Source: Tieghemostelium lacteum
Lineage: Eukaryota; Evosea; Eumycetozoa; Dictyosteliales; Raperosteliaceae
DNA: 64,000 nucleotides
Assembly (NCBI GenBank): GCA_001606155.1
Contig: LODT01000016.1
Coordinates: forward strand, 248,001 to 312,000
Reading direction: 5' to 3'
Below are positions 45,879 to 57,646 of this stretch, piece after piece (position 1 is the stretch's first letter; each line of letters starts with the position of its first letter). Position numbers and translations under genes: made by a program. Below the pieces are notes generated by a model. It was given only the letters and a program-made list of their open reading frames with translations, was not told the origin of the DNA and did not search any database.

Positions 45879-46257
45879 TTCAAATATATAAATTGAAGAG
45901 AGATATATATAAATTAAGATAAAAAATTGTAAAAACTAAAGGTTTGAAGAGAAAATTACAAAGATAAAATAGAATAGAATATTCTAATTTCTTACTGCTA
46001 CAATGTTTCAGAAAATAAAACAAAAAAAATTATAACTGAAACAAATCTGTGAAAGAGTCTCTCAATTTATGTCGATTCATTTTTAAAATATTTGAATTTT
46101 TCGATTCTAAAATTCAATCAAAATGAGATATTTTCAGTTTTAAAAACCACTTTATAAAAAATTAATTATGTGTACAAAAGAATTAAAGAGAATTTGATTA
46201 TTTTGTCCAATATGATGTTATTTATTATTTAAAATTTTTAAATTATTATTTTTTTTT
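45879..46257. other. gene-free spacer
   Basis: A/T-rich region between two minus-strand genes: the promoter of the nine-repeat gene is not here (it lies 3' of this gene's start on the minus strand, so this is its upstream flank) and includes the 3' end region of the expansin-like gene. T runs near 46248. No gene is seen. Confidence 0.5.
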
Positions 46258-47856
46258 TTATAAATATAAAATGGTATAAATAAATATTGAAATAAAAAAT
46301 AATAACAAACAATTGAATTTTTGTGGAACAATGACGGCAGTTGAACTGGATGCTGACCCACTTTCTCCGTTGGTATCTCCTGTGATTTGGTCACCATCTG
46401 TACTGATGTTATCAGATATACCAGTGACTTGATCAGAGATACCTGATGTTGAACCTGATGTTACACCTCCACTAGTTACACCACCAGTACTTGTAAGTGG
46501 TCTCATAGTTGGGAATGCAGTAGTTGTATCAACTACAACATTAGGTGTCTTTGGTGCACCGGCTTTAAACTCCCATTTGATATTGTCAAAAAAGAATTTC
46601 TGTTTGACACCATCTTTAGAATTTAGGAATACCAAATACTGTTCAATTTGGTTGGGCTTTAGATCCTCTACTGGGATACTATAACTATCCCAATCTGATG
46701 TCAAAGTCTTTGGTAGAATATAGCTACCACCAACACCAAAGTAAATCTTTAAATTGGAAGAAGGAGGATCGGCACGAGCATCAAATTTCAAAGTCTCTAG
46801 ATATTTAGTCTCAAATCCACCACCTCTATATAAATTGATACCACAGCTACCTGAACAATCAATTTCAATAACATGTTCATTTAGAGTTGGTAAATCACCT
46901 GGATCAGCAGAGAAATTCAAAGAGTCGTATTGGAAAGAGTGAGTGGCATCCCAACCAAATGATAAATGATCTTCATAGATAATCTCTGGAACCATACCCA
47001 TAGTACAAACACGGTCGGCTTCCGGATGTTTAACTGGAGTAAATTGATGTTGAGTATCAATCAAAACACTAGCAGGTGGATTACTTTGTACAGTATATTC
47101 AATATGTTCACCATCGAAACCTGTCAATATAAAAGATGCAGGGAATAAGAATTTAGCATCCTCGCCAGGTTCATTCTTTTTATTCCAAGTCCATTGACCA
47201 CCGCCATTCAATGTCATTTCCATGTATCTAGCCATACCAGTACCTTTACATTGTACACGTTCAATACCAACAGAATAACTACTGAAACGAACTGTGAAAT
47301 AGTATTGGTAATCTACTCTTCCTGTCTGACCTCCTGCAAACTCTACAAATATATTTTGGTCGAGTTCACAAGCAACCTCTTGATACCCAAGTGAAAATAT
47401 ATTTCCATTAGTCTCACGATTAGCAATCAGCTTATCATAAGCCTCATTTGGTATACCAAAATGGAAACTGTCATCTTGGTTACATGGATCTCCTGCAGTA
47501 CATTCGTCACTTACCATGACAGTAACTGTTCCATTTGGACCTATCAGACGGAAACACTCACCACATCTCTTACCAGTTGAGAAAGCACCTTTACTTAGAG
47601 TTGCAGGGTAATATCCTAAAGTCTTTGGATTGATTTTACAGGCACCATCACTGTTGATAGAGGCTGTTGGTACACAAGATGCAGTACCACAGACACTAAG
47701 TGGTATTGAATTTATATATGGATCTTCTGATGATGTAACTTGAGAACCTTCTGAAGAAGCAGGGACAGAACTACTAGCATCTATTTGATAATATTCTCCG
47801 CATACCAAAGTCGAAATCAATATTAATTGAAATAGTAAAAATATAAATTTTTTCAT
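46258..47856 (-). CDS. expansin-like protein with GPI-type tail
   Basis: A secreted 532-residue protein. The signal peptide is MKKFIFLLFQLILISTLVC. An expansin/barwin-type double-psi barrel lies at about residues 55-165: CGTASCVPT, the GKRCGECFRLIGPNGTVTVM block, SDECTAGDPCNQD, then FHFGIPNEAYDKL. A long middle region of beta character follows, then a jelly-roll-like carbohydrate-binding part (SNLKIYFGVGGSYILPK, DWDSYSIPVEDL, FFFDNIKWEF). The last 90 residues are Ser/Thr/Gly-rich and end in a hydrophobic segment (CLLLFFISIFIYTILYL), as for a GPI anchor. Relatives loosen cellulose in stalk and spore coats. Confidence 0.85.
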   Translation of the reverse strand: MKKFIFLLFQLILISTLVCGEYYQIDASSSVPASSEGSQVTSSEDPYINSIPLSVCGTASCVPTASINSDGACKINPKTLGYYPATLSKGAFSTGKRCGECFRLIGPNGTVTVMVSDECTAGDPCNQDDSFHFGIPNEAYDKLIANRETNGNIFSLGYQEVACELDQNIFVEFAGGQTGRVDYQYYFTVRFSSYSVGIERVQCKGTGMARYMEMTLNGGGQWTWNKKNEPGEDAKFLFPASFILTGFDGEHIEYTVQSNPPASVLIDTQHQFTPVKHPEADRVCTMGMVPEIIYEDHLSFGWDATHSFQYDSLNFSADPGDLPTLNEHVIEIDCSGSCGINLYRGGGFETKYLETLKFDARADPPSSNLKIYFGVGGSYILPKTLTSDWDSYSIPVEDLKPNQIEQYLVFLNSKDGVKQKFFFDNIKWEFKAGAPKTPNVVVDTTTAFPTMRPLTSTGGVTSGGVTSGSTSGISDQVTGISDNISTDGDQITGDTNGESGSASSSTAVIVPQKFNCLLLFFISIFIYTILYL

Positions 47857-48519
47857 CTTTCCCTATTTGGTCAATTTATTATAAAATGGAATTAATATAA
47901 CCAATCTAGTACCTTTCAATTATCTTAAATTCTCTTTTTACCTTTTTAAAATATTTTTAAAATTTATGATGAAATAAATTATAAAGTAAATAAATAAATA
48001 AATTAAATAAATAGATAGATTAAAATGTAAATTTTACAAGTGAATTGTTTGTTATATTAATATATAGAACCCTTATGTGATTTCTTATCTATTTTAAATA
48101 GAGATGAAAAAAAAAGTAATAACAAATATTTAAAATCTTTTTGATTATAGATAGAAATAAAATAATAGTTTTTTAAAAGGATACTAAATTAAAAGTAACA
48201 CTAATTCATTAAAATTTATTTTAAAATATATAACCCTACCTATTCAACACTTGAAAATGTGTGTATTTTTATTTGTGGTAGTGAGTGATGTGTTTGATTT
48301 TTTTATTTTTATCAGCATTCACACTTTATCTGAAGAGAAATTTAACCCACAACTCATCTCTATATGGGTAAAATTACATTGTAATAATAGATTATAGAAT
48401 TTAGTTTTTGATTAATGGTATGAAATTACTTTTATAATTATATTTTCAACTAATTCACAATATCGATCAATTCTGAAATAACTGATCAATATATGTTTAT
48501 TTAAATATTTACACCAATT
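47857..48519. other. gene-free spacer
   Basis: 663 bp of A/T-rich sequence holding the promoter of the expansin-like gene and the 3' flank of the GFA gene. It has short GATA/TAAA runs near 47990-48020 and a GT-rich patch at 48275-48292. I see no ORF or RNA gene. Confidence 0.5.
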
Positions 48520-48966
48520 TTACAAATGGCTAACATGTTCAGGAACATTAAACCAATCATTATCTCTACCATTCATACAATGTACTTTTGGAACTAACTC
48601 AGAGAATTCTTTTTGTGATAGGTTATCAATAGTACTAATCAAAATACCAATAAAATCACCACCAATCTCGGGAATATGTCCACTGACATAGACAGAAACA
48701 CCACAAGTCTTACAGAAATGGTGATGTGAAGTCTTAGCTCCCCATTGATAGTCACCTTGAGTTTCTTTTCCAGTTAAGAGTCTAAAGCAATCTGGTTTGA
48801 CAATCATTTCCCAATATCTACTTTTTTGACATATGGAGCAGTTACATTTTGTTGTTTGGCTAGTTTTAAAATCAATGTCAGCTTCGTATGTAATTGCTTT
48901 ACAATGACAACTTCCGGTATATTTAGATTTAACGGATTCAACTGGTTCGCATCTATTGGTTTCCAT
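48520..48966 (-). CDS. GFA/CENP-V family zinc protein
   Basis: 148 residues, single exon. The fold of glutathione-dependent formaldehyde-activating enzyme and centromere protein V is marked by its Cys sites: GSCHCKAITYEA, TKCNCSICQKS and HFCKTCGVSVYVSGH. These bind two zinc ions. Many members are not formaldehyde enzymes, so the reaction cannot be inferred. The start METNRCEPVE gives the normal length; a longer overlapping frame upstream is in another phase and looks spurious. Confidence 0.9.
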   Translation of the reverse strand: METNRCEPVESVKSKYTGSCHCKAITYEADIDFKTSQTTKCNCSICQKSRYWEMIVKPDCFRLLTGKETQGDYQWGAKTSHHHFCKTCGVSVYVSGHIPEIGGDFIGILISTIDNLSQKEFSELVPKVHCMNGRDNDWFNVPEHVSHL

Positions 48967-51439
48967 CTTTTTATTTGTTCGTACTTGTTCTTCTGTTGGT
49001 CTTCAAAAATATATGTCAAAATGAAAAGATTTTTTACATAAAAAGACAGAAAAATATCTGTTTCAAAGTTTCCAGGAAAAACTCTAGTGCTAAAATGAAC
49101 TTTCACATATAACCCTCTCATATGTGAACTTTCAAAATTTCCGTACCCACATACATTTTACATCACCTCCATTTAATATAAAGACAATTTTACTAATTTA
49201 TAAATTTATAAAAATAAAAAAACAGATCCTATAAATAACACAGCCCAATATTGAATATTTTCTCCTATTCTCCTTCAGTTACTAAAGGATCTCTTAGTTT
49301 TTTTTTTTTTTTCTAATTCATAACAGTTATAGTAATCAGTTTGTTGATTCACAATATCTCAATCATAAAAAAAAAAAAAAAAAAAAAAAATCTTAGTTGA
49401 CAACACTCAACTCTCAATTTTTTCGAATTTACAAATCTCACACTGATTTGTTACATGAAAGATTTACTCCACATTTATTTTTAAAAAATCAAAAGCAGTC
49501 TTTTGGTTATTTAATTTGATACTTTTTATTTGTTTTGGTTGGTGGTTATTTGAATATACCCACTGTGCACAGTAGTCTATATTCAACAACAAATTAAATT
49601 CTTCCCCAAATATTTATAACAAATTCAAATATAAGAGGCTGATTATACAAGAAACAGTATAATAACAATCAATCAATCACCATTATTAAATATAAACAAC
49701 CAATCATTCGCAAATTTTAAAAGGTAGAGAATATAGAATAATCCAACCCAATTGGAATATATATATATCATGTTGTTTTTGTTTTTGTTATTGTTGTTCT
49801 ATTATTAGTGAAATTTTTATCTCTCCCCACCACTACCTTTTTTCTTTCGCTCTCACTCTTATCCAATAGAACTGTAATACAAGATTGATGAGAAAAAGAG
49901 AGTAAGGGAGAAATTAATTAATTAAATTAGTAAATGTAAAAATAGTATTTTTCTCTCCCTCACACACTCACACTCATAAAATACGTGGGTTAGATAATAT
50001 ATATTAAAAGAATGAGTGTGAGAGAGAGAAAAGATAAAAATTACAAATCACACCTCTTTCCCAATATTATTTAGTGTTAAAAATTAGTTTATTTTCTTTT
50101 TCTCTCTCATACATCAAATCTATTATAACCCCCTCGCACCACCCACACTCACAGTTGAATATATATATGTATATATAGATATAAATTTTATCTGTGTGGT
50201 GTGTGTTGGTTGGTGGTATTTTTATAGTGTGTGAATATTTATAAATTATATCTCGCTTTATTTTTTGTTCCACTGCACACATTAATTTTCTACCCTATCA
50301 GAATTTATGATGTGATATCTCAGAGGAGGATGAACATATTTTCATAGTGCCATGTTATTATTTCAACAAATATTATAAATAAATAATAAAAAAGAGCATA
50401 AAAAATCAGCAGCTGACAAACACTAAAAGAAACAACAACAAACACAACAACAAAACCAAATAGAAATAGAATAACAAAAAAAAAAAAAAAACAAAACAAA
50501 CAAACAAAAAGACACTATCAGTAAACTCATTGTTGGTTTCACTCTCTTTAACCTTTCATCTCCTCCTCTCTCTGTCTCACACCATTATAATTTTATTAAA
50601 TTTTCACAACCAAAGTTGTTTTTACTTTTACTTTTGTTTACTTTTTTTTTTTTTTCCCTCTCCTCTACTACAAACCAAAATATTAACAATAATAATAATA
50701 GATACACAACCTCCGTATAACATTATTTATATCAACATAAAATTCACATACACAAAATATTTAAATAGAGATTTGCCAAACCCTTATATATATAAATAAC
50801 ATATAAAAAAAAAAACTTGATGATTTAAACTGAAACTCTCTATAACTGTAACGTAGCTAGGTTTATTTGTTTATTTGTTTATTTTATTGTTGCTATTGTT
50901 GCTGTTTGTTTTGTTTATTTTATTTTTTTTTTATTTTATTTGTTTTTAGTTTATTTGATTTTTTGGGATATCTGTATCAACCTTTTCTATTACTACTAGA
51001 TATCTATTTATTTCAAAACTATTTTTTTTTCCTTATTTATAGTGTGTGTGTGTATTTAAATTAAATACTATACTCTAATTATTATTTTTTAAATATTTAA
51101 CTACCCATCACAAAAACCAGTATTAACAGAAATTTTATTTATACACAATATACTAGTTTTAATTTTGATTATTTAAATTTAAAATATTTTATTTTCTAGA
51201 AATATATATATACAAAAAACAGTTAGAATAGAAACTATAGATACAAGAGGATAAATAGTGGAGGAAATTAAAATACTGAATTTCTACTTTAAGCTGGTAG
51301 ATAGTATATATTTTAAAGTTTAAAACACAGGATTATACATCATCATTATCATCAAAATAGTATCAACACCTAAAAGTACATAAATTTAATAACAACAATA
51401 ACAAAATAATAGTAATATAAAGAGAAGTGAGAGACGAGA
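48967..51439. promoter_or_regulatory. long gene-free region upstream of the Dbf4-like gene
   Basis: 2.47 kb without convincing coding sequence; the few ORFs are Phe/Leu/Tyr-rich low complexity. It contains a T-run (49298-49312) and A-run (49367-49390), CT-rich and GA-rich patches near 49820-50030, a CA-rich block (50129-50153) and GT-rich block (50193-50217) on either side of a TA repeat, and A-rich leader just before 51440. The length suggests a complex promoter and a long 5' leader. Confidence 0.45.
49298..49390. repeat. T15 ... A24 inverted homopolymer pair with flanking TCTTAG
   Basis: A run of 15 T begins this stretch and a run of 24 A ends it, so the two could pair as a hairpin with a 54-nt loop. 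The six bases tcttag occur directly before (49292-49297) and directly after (49391-49396), like a target-site duplication. The stretch has no coding content. Confidence 0.6.
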
Positions 51440-52859
51440 ATGGCAGAGGTTGAAAATCCCCAGTTTTTAGGAAAAAACTATTTCTCTCATCAGAGAAATA
51501 ATATATTCACTGGTTGTGAGGCATCTTCGAATATAAATGATCTGACAACAATTCATCACCAACCTATTCAACATCAATTACCAATTTATAACAATCATTC
51601 TATTCAACATCAGCATACATCACAACCACAACAAACCATGTTGATACCAAATCCACAACATAGCCATCACCATCATTTAAATATATTGAATTATCATGAT
51701 AATTCATCATGTTTGTCATCACCTACTACAGTACCTTCTCCACCACAATGCCTTTCTAGTTCACTGTCAAGTTCACAATCTAAACTGAATCAACTACCAC
51801 CACACACTTTTCAACATTACAGTAATAGTAATGGTATCAATAATAATAATATTAACAATAACAGTGGTAGTAGTACTAGTAGTAGTAAGAAGAGAAATAT
51901 TAATAGTATAGATATTGAACTTACTGATAATCAACCACTCAAAAAATTATTTATTGATCAATCGAAAGTACTTTATAACAATAGTAATTGTAACATTAAC
52001 AATAATATCGATAAAAACTGTAAAGTTATTCAACAACAACAACAACAACAACAAGAAGATCAATTATACAATAATACTACTGCTAATAATAATAATATAA
52101 TTTCATCAAATCCATCATCACCTTATGTTTTTTCAAAAGTAAAATGTTCACCAAACCACACTATCACCTCGACTAATATCACTCAAAATGATGATTCCCT
52201 TTTTACAACCGACTTTTATGATCGCCAATCACCTATACCTCTAATTAGAGCTAATGGTCCATCTTCATCATCTTCATGTTCATCATCTTCTAAAAAATTA
52301 CAACAACATTTACAACAACAACAACAACATTTATACCAATCTCCACAGTCATCTCAATCATCACAACCTACATCATCACAATTAACATTTCAACCAATAT
52401 CCAATGACACTATAGTATATCAACATAATGTCAATAATAATATTAATGCAACTAGTATTCCGACTATTATGATTGTAAACAGTGTTCAACAACCTAAACA
52501 ACCATCTATCAAAACAAATATAACTTCACCAACTTCAAAAAAATTACTACTACAACAACAAGCAATTCCACAATCAATTCCAACCGTTATTTCACAAACA
52601 ACACCACTACCCATTACTACCAGTAAATTAACAGCAACACCAACTACCAACCCATACATTATAATCACAGATAAAAATAATACCTTTAAACCAATCACAA
52701 AAGAATTTATGTCAAACTCTTATTCGACTACTTTTCCCTCACTTCACTTTTTATCACAACATCACCAAACATTTACATCGACTAGACCTCACTATTCACT
52801 TTCTCCTTTTCTACCTATTGAAAAAGAGGCAATATTACCTCAACAACCTTCACCATCTC

Positions 52860-52903
<44 letters not shown>

Positions 52904-53263
52904 ATAAACATACAACAGCAACAATTAAACATACAACAGATTACACAACCAATTAAAATTCAACAATCATTGTCACCAGAGATTAATAGTAAAAATAATA
53001 ACAATAATATAATAATTAAAAATGTAAACATGCAACAACAACAACAACAACAACCTCTTGTAATAAATAATAATAACAACAACTCAAGCAAAAAAAAGAA
53101 AACATCACAAGGATACTGTGAATGTTGTTATACTGATTTTGAATCATTAAAAGTACATCTAGAAAGTAAAGAACATAGATCTTTTTCTGACAAGGATAAA
53201 AACTATTGTAAAATTGATGCCATCATGCCAAAGCTACTCTTTAATTCTAGCTCTAATTGGTAG
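51440..53263 (+). CDS. Dbf4/ASK-like regulatory subunit of Cdc7 kinase, Q/N-rich
   Basis: 607 residues, single exon; mostly Gln, Asn and Ser tracts. Two conserved Dbf4 elements are visible. Motif M is at about residues 404-425 (NPYIIITDKNNTFKPITKEF), matching the Cdc7-binding block. Motif C is the DBF-type zinc finger GYCECCYTDFESLKVHLESK, with C560, C563, H573 and H579, followed by FSDKDKNYCKIDAIMPKLLF as in the human finger's trailing helix. Together they indicate the activator of the DDK kinase that fires replication origins. The N-terminal BRCT-like motif N is not recognisable. The chain stops soon after motif C. Confidence 0.82.
52859..52903 (+). repeat. (CAA)15 microsatellite coding poly-Gln
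   Basis: Fifteen pure CAA codons inside the Dbf4-like gene. The purity at DNA level points to slippage rather than selection for Gln alone. Further CAA and AAT tracts lie at 52033-52053, 53034-53052 and in the AT-hook and 2OG-like genes. Confidence 0.95.
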
Positions 53264-53737
53264 AATATCTTCAATATACAGAATCAAAATATATAGATTT
53301 CCAATGTTTATATAATCACATTTCATCAAAATAACACCCCCCTTATTTAATTTAAATAAATCTAATGATAAAATATCATTTGTTCTGTATTTGGAAGACG
53401 AATCAGATCAACCATTAAACGAAAATTTAAACTAGTACTTTCTTTCCTATAAATAACCTTTCATAAGTTTATTTTTAAATACTTGTATTTATTTTATTGT
53501 AAATTTGATTTTTTAGAATATAGATATATAGATGAGACGTTCACATAAAACAAAATACTAAAAATATTATGTTATTATCACTAAAACCAATACTTGCTTA
53601 ATTAAAATAGTGTTGTTTAGTATTCAATATTTCCAATAAAATTAAAATGTTTATAAAATTATATTTGTTTTTTCACCAAATTCAATTTTTTTTTTGGTAT
53701 TTTGCAAATTAAAGTCAATCAAATTTTTTATTAGATA
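53264..53737. other. gene-free spacer
   Basis: 474 bp of A/T-rich 3' and 5' flank between two plus-strand genes. No ORF or RNA structure is seen. Confidence 0.5.
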
Positions 53738-55474
53738 ATGGTGTTGATAAATGACAATGCAACATTTAATGGCCACCATTTACCTCTTGTTTTGAACATC
53801 CAAAATCATGATTCGGTTGAAACTGATAGAGATATTTTTCGAACAAGAAGATTGTTATCAAGTTCATTGGTTTGTAAATACAAAGAAACACACCAAGCTA
53901 TTTTAGCTGTGCTTGAGAAAGAAGATGTTACATACTCTGCTACAGAGCACAGTATAAATATAATGGCTTTTCGTGAGCCTGATTGGGAGATGTGTGTATA
54001 AAGGAATATCTCAACACATTAATATATTATATTCACACATACTACTTTTATATATAATAGGAACTATTTGACCAGGATTAACTATAAAACTAATGGATAC
54101 TTGAAATTGGTTTGGGATTTTAATCCGGAATTGGAGATTGTTGATTTAACAATGGACTTTGTGTTCAGTCTCTATGAACATGGTAATATAAAGGTTAATT
54201 TATACATTATGAACTCTAATGCCACAGATTATAAAAAGAATATGGAGCAAAGAAATATAAATACACCTATATCAAGTGACTTTATATTGGTGAATTTGGA
54301 AGAGTATCAAAATAGACCTATATTCTTTGAACATACTTTGAACCTAAGTAGTTTTGTTGGAGGTGGTAGTCATGGTTTTATATTGTTATTTGAATTGACT
54401 GGTGGAAATACTCAACATCAGACTTCTCAATTATTTAGAAAATACTCAAGAACCATTCAAAATGATTTAATTGATCTCTATCCTTACCCATTAAAAGTCG
54501 ATGTTAATCTTGGACCTAAACTTCAACAACTTTCACCTGAATATAAAAAACTCTCACTAGATCACGCCAAACCACTTGACAACTACCCAATCATCACTAA
54601 CAAGTACAATAATGACTACCATTTATGGCCACATACTAGATTTATGCAATTTGCTCATGAAACTAGAGATGTAGATCTAATGCATAGAGTTCAAAGAAAT
54701 ACAACCATTAATGGTATTAATTCTAAACCAATTTCTGATCATCATTACTATCAACATGTATTCACTACACTAGGTACTCCTAAACCCACTAATAGCAACA
54801 ATAACAACAATAATACCACTACACACAACCAACCAAGATCATTAGTACAAAGACATAGAAATTTTGTGCAGGGTAGATATGGATTACCAACCGTTCAACA
54901 TGATATAAATAGTGTAGAACAGTCAAATCAAAGTGTAAATATAAACAAAGAAACAGAACCAATTGGAAATGATCAAAAATCAATGGAGATTACAAATATG
55001 ATACCAAAAGATGAATCAGAAGGTGAGACATTTACAATTGAAATTGTTAACAGTAGTGATAACTCAACTATAGAGATTGTAAGTTACAGAGAAGTTTTAT
55101 TGAAATACAGTCAATATTTTGGTTCATTATTTTCATCCAGCATGTTGGAATCAAAAAATCAAAAAGCAACCTTCAAATCGGATGAAATCAATCCAGAGAT
55201 TATGTCATTTATCATTGAATATCTACATGGAAATCAAGATTTAAAGTCATTGGCTCAAATGCCTGATTTAAAACTCTCAGAGCTTTTATCATTGGCAGAT
55301 AGATTTTTGATTCCAATTTTAATTGACCCAATCATTAGAATCATGATCTCCAGAGTCAATGCTAATAATTTTGAATATTACATACAAATCTCAAATAAGT
55401 ATCCAACATCTGCTGAATCTCTAGCTCTCTTTTGTTTTTGGTTCAAATCAACTGTTCCTTATTTAGATATCTAA
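53738..55474 (+). CDS. BTB/POZ-domain protein (two exons)
   Basis: Exons 53738-53991 and 54061-55474 join in frame (254+1414 nt; PDWEM then NYLTRINYKT) to 555 residues. The BTB domain is near the C-terminus, about residues 425-520: FTIEIVNSSDNSTIEIVSY, LKYSQYFGSLFSSSMLES, FIIEYLHGN and LLSLADRFLIPILID. BTB domains dimerise and often recruit Cul3. The N-terminal 250 residues form an uncharacterised beta-like region (LKLVWDFNPELEIVDLTMDF), possibly a MATH-like sandwich but not clear. The middle is Asn-rich linker. Confidence 0.82.
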
Positions 55475-55661
55475 TTTTTGTTTTTTACATTGAGTTGGTT
55501 TAAATTCAAAAGTACTTAAAATAAAAATTTTCCAATTGTAATTTATTTTTAGTCTTAGATTAGAACTTCCTTATGAGTCAACAAATTTAGTTGTAACCCT
55601 GTTTTTTTTTGAGTTTTATCAACAAACTAAAATTAAATTTAAATTTTGATTGTAAATTGAA

Positions 55662-57536
55662 ATGAATACAATTTATTTAATTTTAATCGGTGTACTTTTA
55701 TTTTTTTGTATAGTTGGTGATGCCAAGGTATATTCAGTAAATGAAACAGTACCTATAATGGTAAAGCAAGTTTCATCGCCAAAAGGTGCAATTCCTTATT
55801 CATACTATACCTTACCTGGTGTCTGTCTACCTGCTTTAATAGAAGATAACAATCGTTCACTTGGAAATGATATTCTAGGAAAACAATACCAAAACACATT
55901 GTTTCAGATAAACTATGGTGTGAATGTAGATTGTGCAACACTAAACATTCAGTACCCAAAAAACTGTCCAGATTCAAATTTTAGCAGTAATCAAGTATCA
56001 AAATTACGTACTCTCATTGATATGGGCTACCTTGTTACATTTATAGTTGATGATCATCCTATTAATAGATGGATTTCATACAATACAAATGATGGTATAC
56101 CATTTGGTGAGAAAACCTATGAGGGCTATGTACTCTATAATCATCTAAAATTCGACTTCTATACAAATAATGGCCAAATTTTTAAATCAACAGTCAATGG
56201 TGATTCTTACCAATATGAATTAAGTAGTGACCCTTACAAAAAATGCCCTAATATAAAGGGGTTCTCTCCAATAGTTCCACCAGAAGGGGAACTTCCTCCC
56301 ATTATATGGACATATTCAGTTTCATTTACAGAAACACAAAGTATGAATATACCAAATGAATCAGTATCTACCACTCCACATAGAGTTCGTTGGTTTTCAT
56401 TATTGAATTCATTTCTTATTAATATTTTCCTAGGTATTATAGTTTGGATGGCCTATGGTATATCTACTAATAAACCAAGCTTCCTAAAATATTATCAAGA
56501 CAATGCCAATGCAAAGTTTGAAAATGGTTGGAGACTTATTCATGGCGATGTATTTAGACAACCTAGACACTCAATGATTCTCAGTTCTTTAGTTGGAATG
56601 GGTACACAATTTATTGTTGTATTGGTATTACTTTTTTTAAATCAACTTTATTTGGATCACCAACTTTAGATGCCGATGGGTATTTAGTAACTAATCTTAT
56701 TGTTCTATTTGCTTCCACTGGGTTGATATCAGGATTCATTTCAAATAAGGTTTATCAAATATTGACAACTACTCACTATGAAGGAACTGTCTCAAAATCC
56801 TAATCAACGTAGCCAATTCATATTATCGCTTATCAATTCGGTATTAATTCCATCCATTTTGTTTATTTTATACATGTTTGTAGATATAGCTCAACCCAAC
56901 AATAGCTCAGCATCTACTCGAATTACTATAAAAATTGAATTGATAGGTCTATGGATTGGGCTATTGATACCATTTTCAACTCTTGGATCTTGGTTGGGTT
57001 ATAAGAAACCTACACCTCTACCACCTGTGAGCACTAACCCTATACCCAGACAAATCCCAACACCAAATTTTTTGTACAACAGATATCCCATTGCATTTGT
57101 TATTGTTGGTGGAGCAATACCATATGGAGCAATATTCATTGAAGCTTACTTTTTACTTTCGTCCATGTGGACTAGTACTATAGTAATCCCCAACTACCCT
57201 TTTTATCTTTTATCAATGGCAATTACTATAATTTCATGTTCATTAATATCCACTAGTATTTCCTTTTTTGTCCTCTCTCATGAAAATTATCAATGGCAAT
57301 GGAAATCATTTTGGTCATCTGCAACTGCAGGTATCTTTCTATTTTGCTACTGTATATTTTTCCAAAACAAAGTCTCAATGATTGGAGCAACATCATTATT
57401 TATCTATTTTAGTGTTTCTATAATGGTGTGTTTATTAACTGCAATCTCATGTGGTTCTATTGGGTTACTATCAACTTATTTATTTATATATAACATATAT
57501 AATCAAAAAACATTTACCGAACCTGATGAATCATAA
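55662..57536 (+). CDS. TM9/nonaspanin family protein, interrupted by two frame changes
   Basis: TM9SF (EMP70/Phg1) proteins are nine-span membrane proteins of Golgi and endosomes, needed in Dictyostelium for adhesion and phagocytosis. Signal peptide, then a luminal part with SYYTLPGVCLP and NTLFQINYGVNVDC, and the highly conserved NGWRLIHGDVFRQPRHSMIL. The frame from 55662 ends at 56669. Coding clearly continues in another frame from about the T7 run at 56632-56638 (GSPTLDADGYLVTNLIVLFA, then STGLISGFISNKVYQI), and returns to the first frame near 56780-56800 (NPNQRSQFILSLINSVLIP). The two shifts cancel. The C-terminus lacks the usual KxD ending. A divergent member, perhaps decaying, or two base errors. 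Confidence 0.82.
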
Positions 57537-57646
57537 TTTGTATAATCAAAAACAATACCACCACATTATTTTTTTAATAAATGAATTTACAGGTTTATTT
57601 TGAAATAAATATCTTTGGAGTTTTATAGTTTCACAAAATAACTATT

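Noticed and set aside
50067-51064. Three ORFs (one minus, two plus) in the long region before the Dbf4-like gene
   Set aside because: Products are Ile/Tyr/Phe low complexity from TA, T and CT tracts, with no plausible start context or homology.
56639-56669. Intron as explanation for the first frame change in the nonaspanin gene
   Set aside because: Removing gtattgg...ctttag would delete a conserved membrane segment, and the skipped part clearly codes for family sequence.
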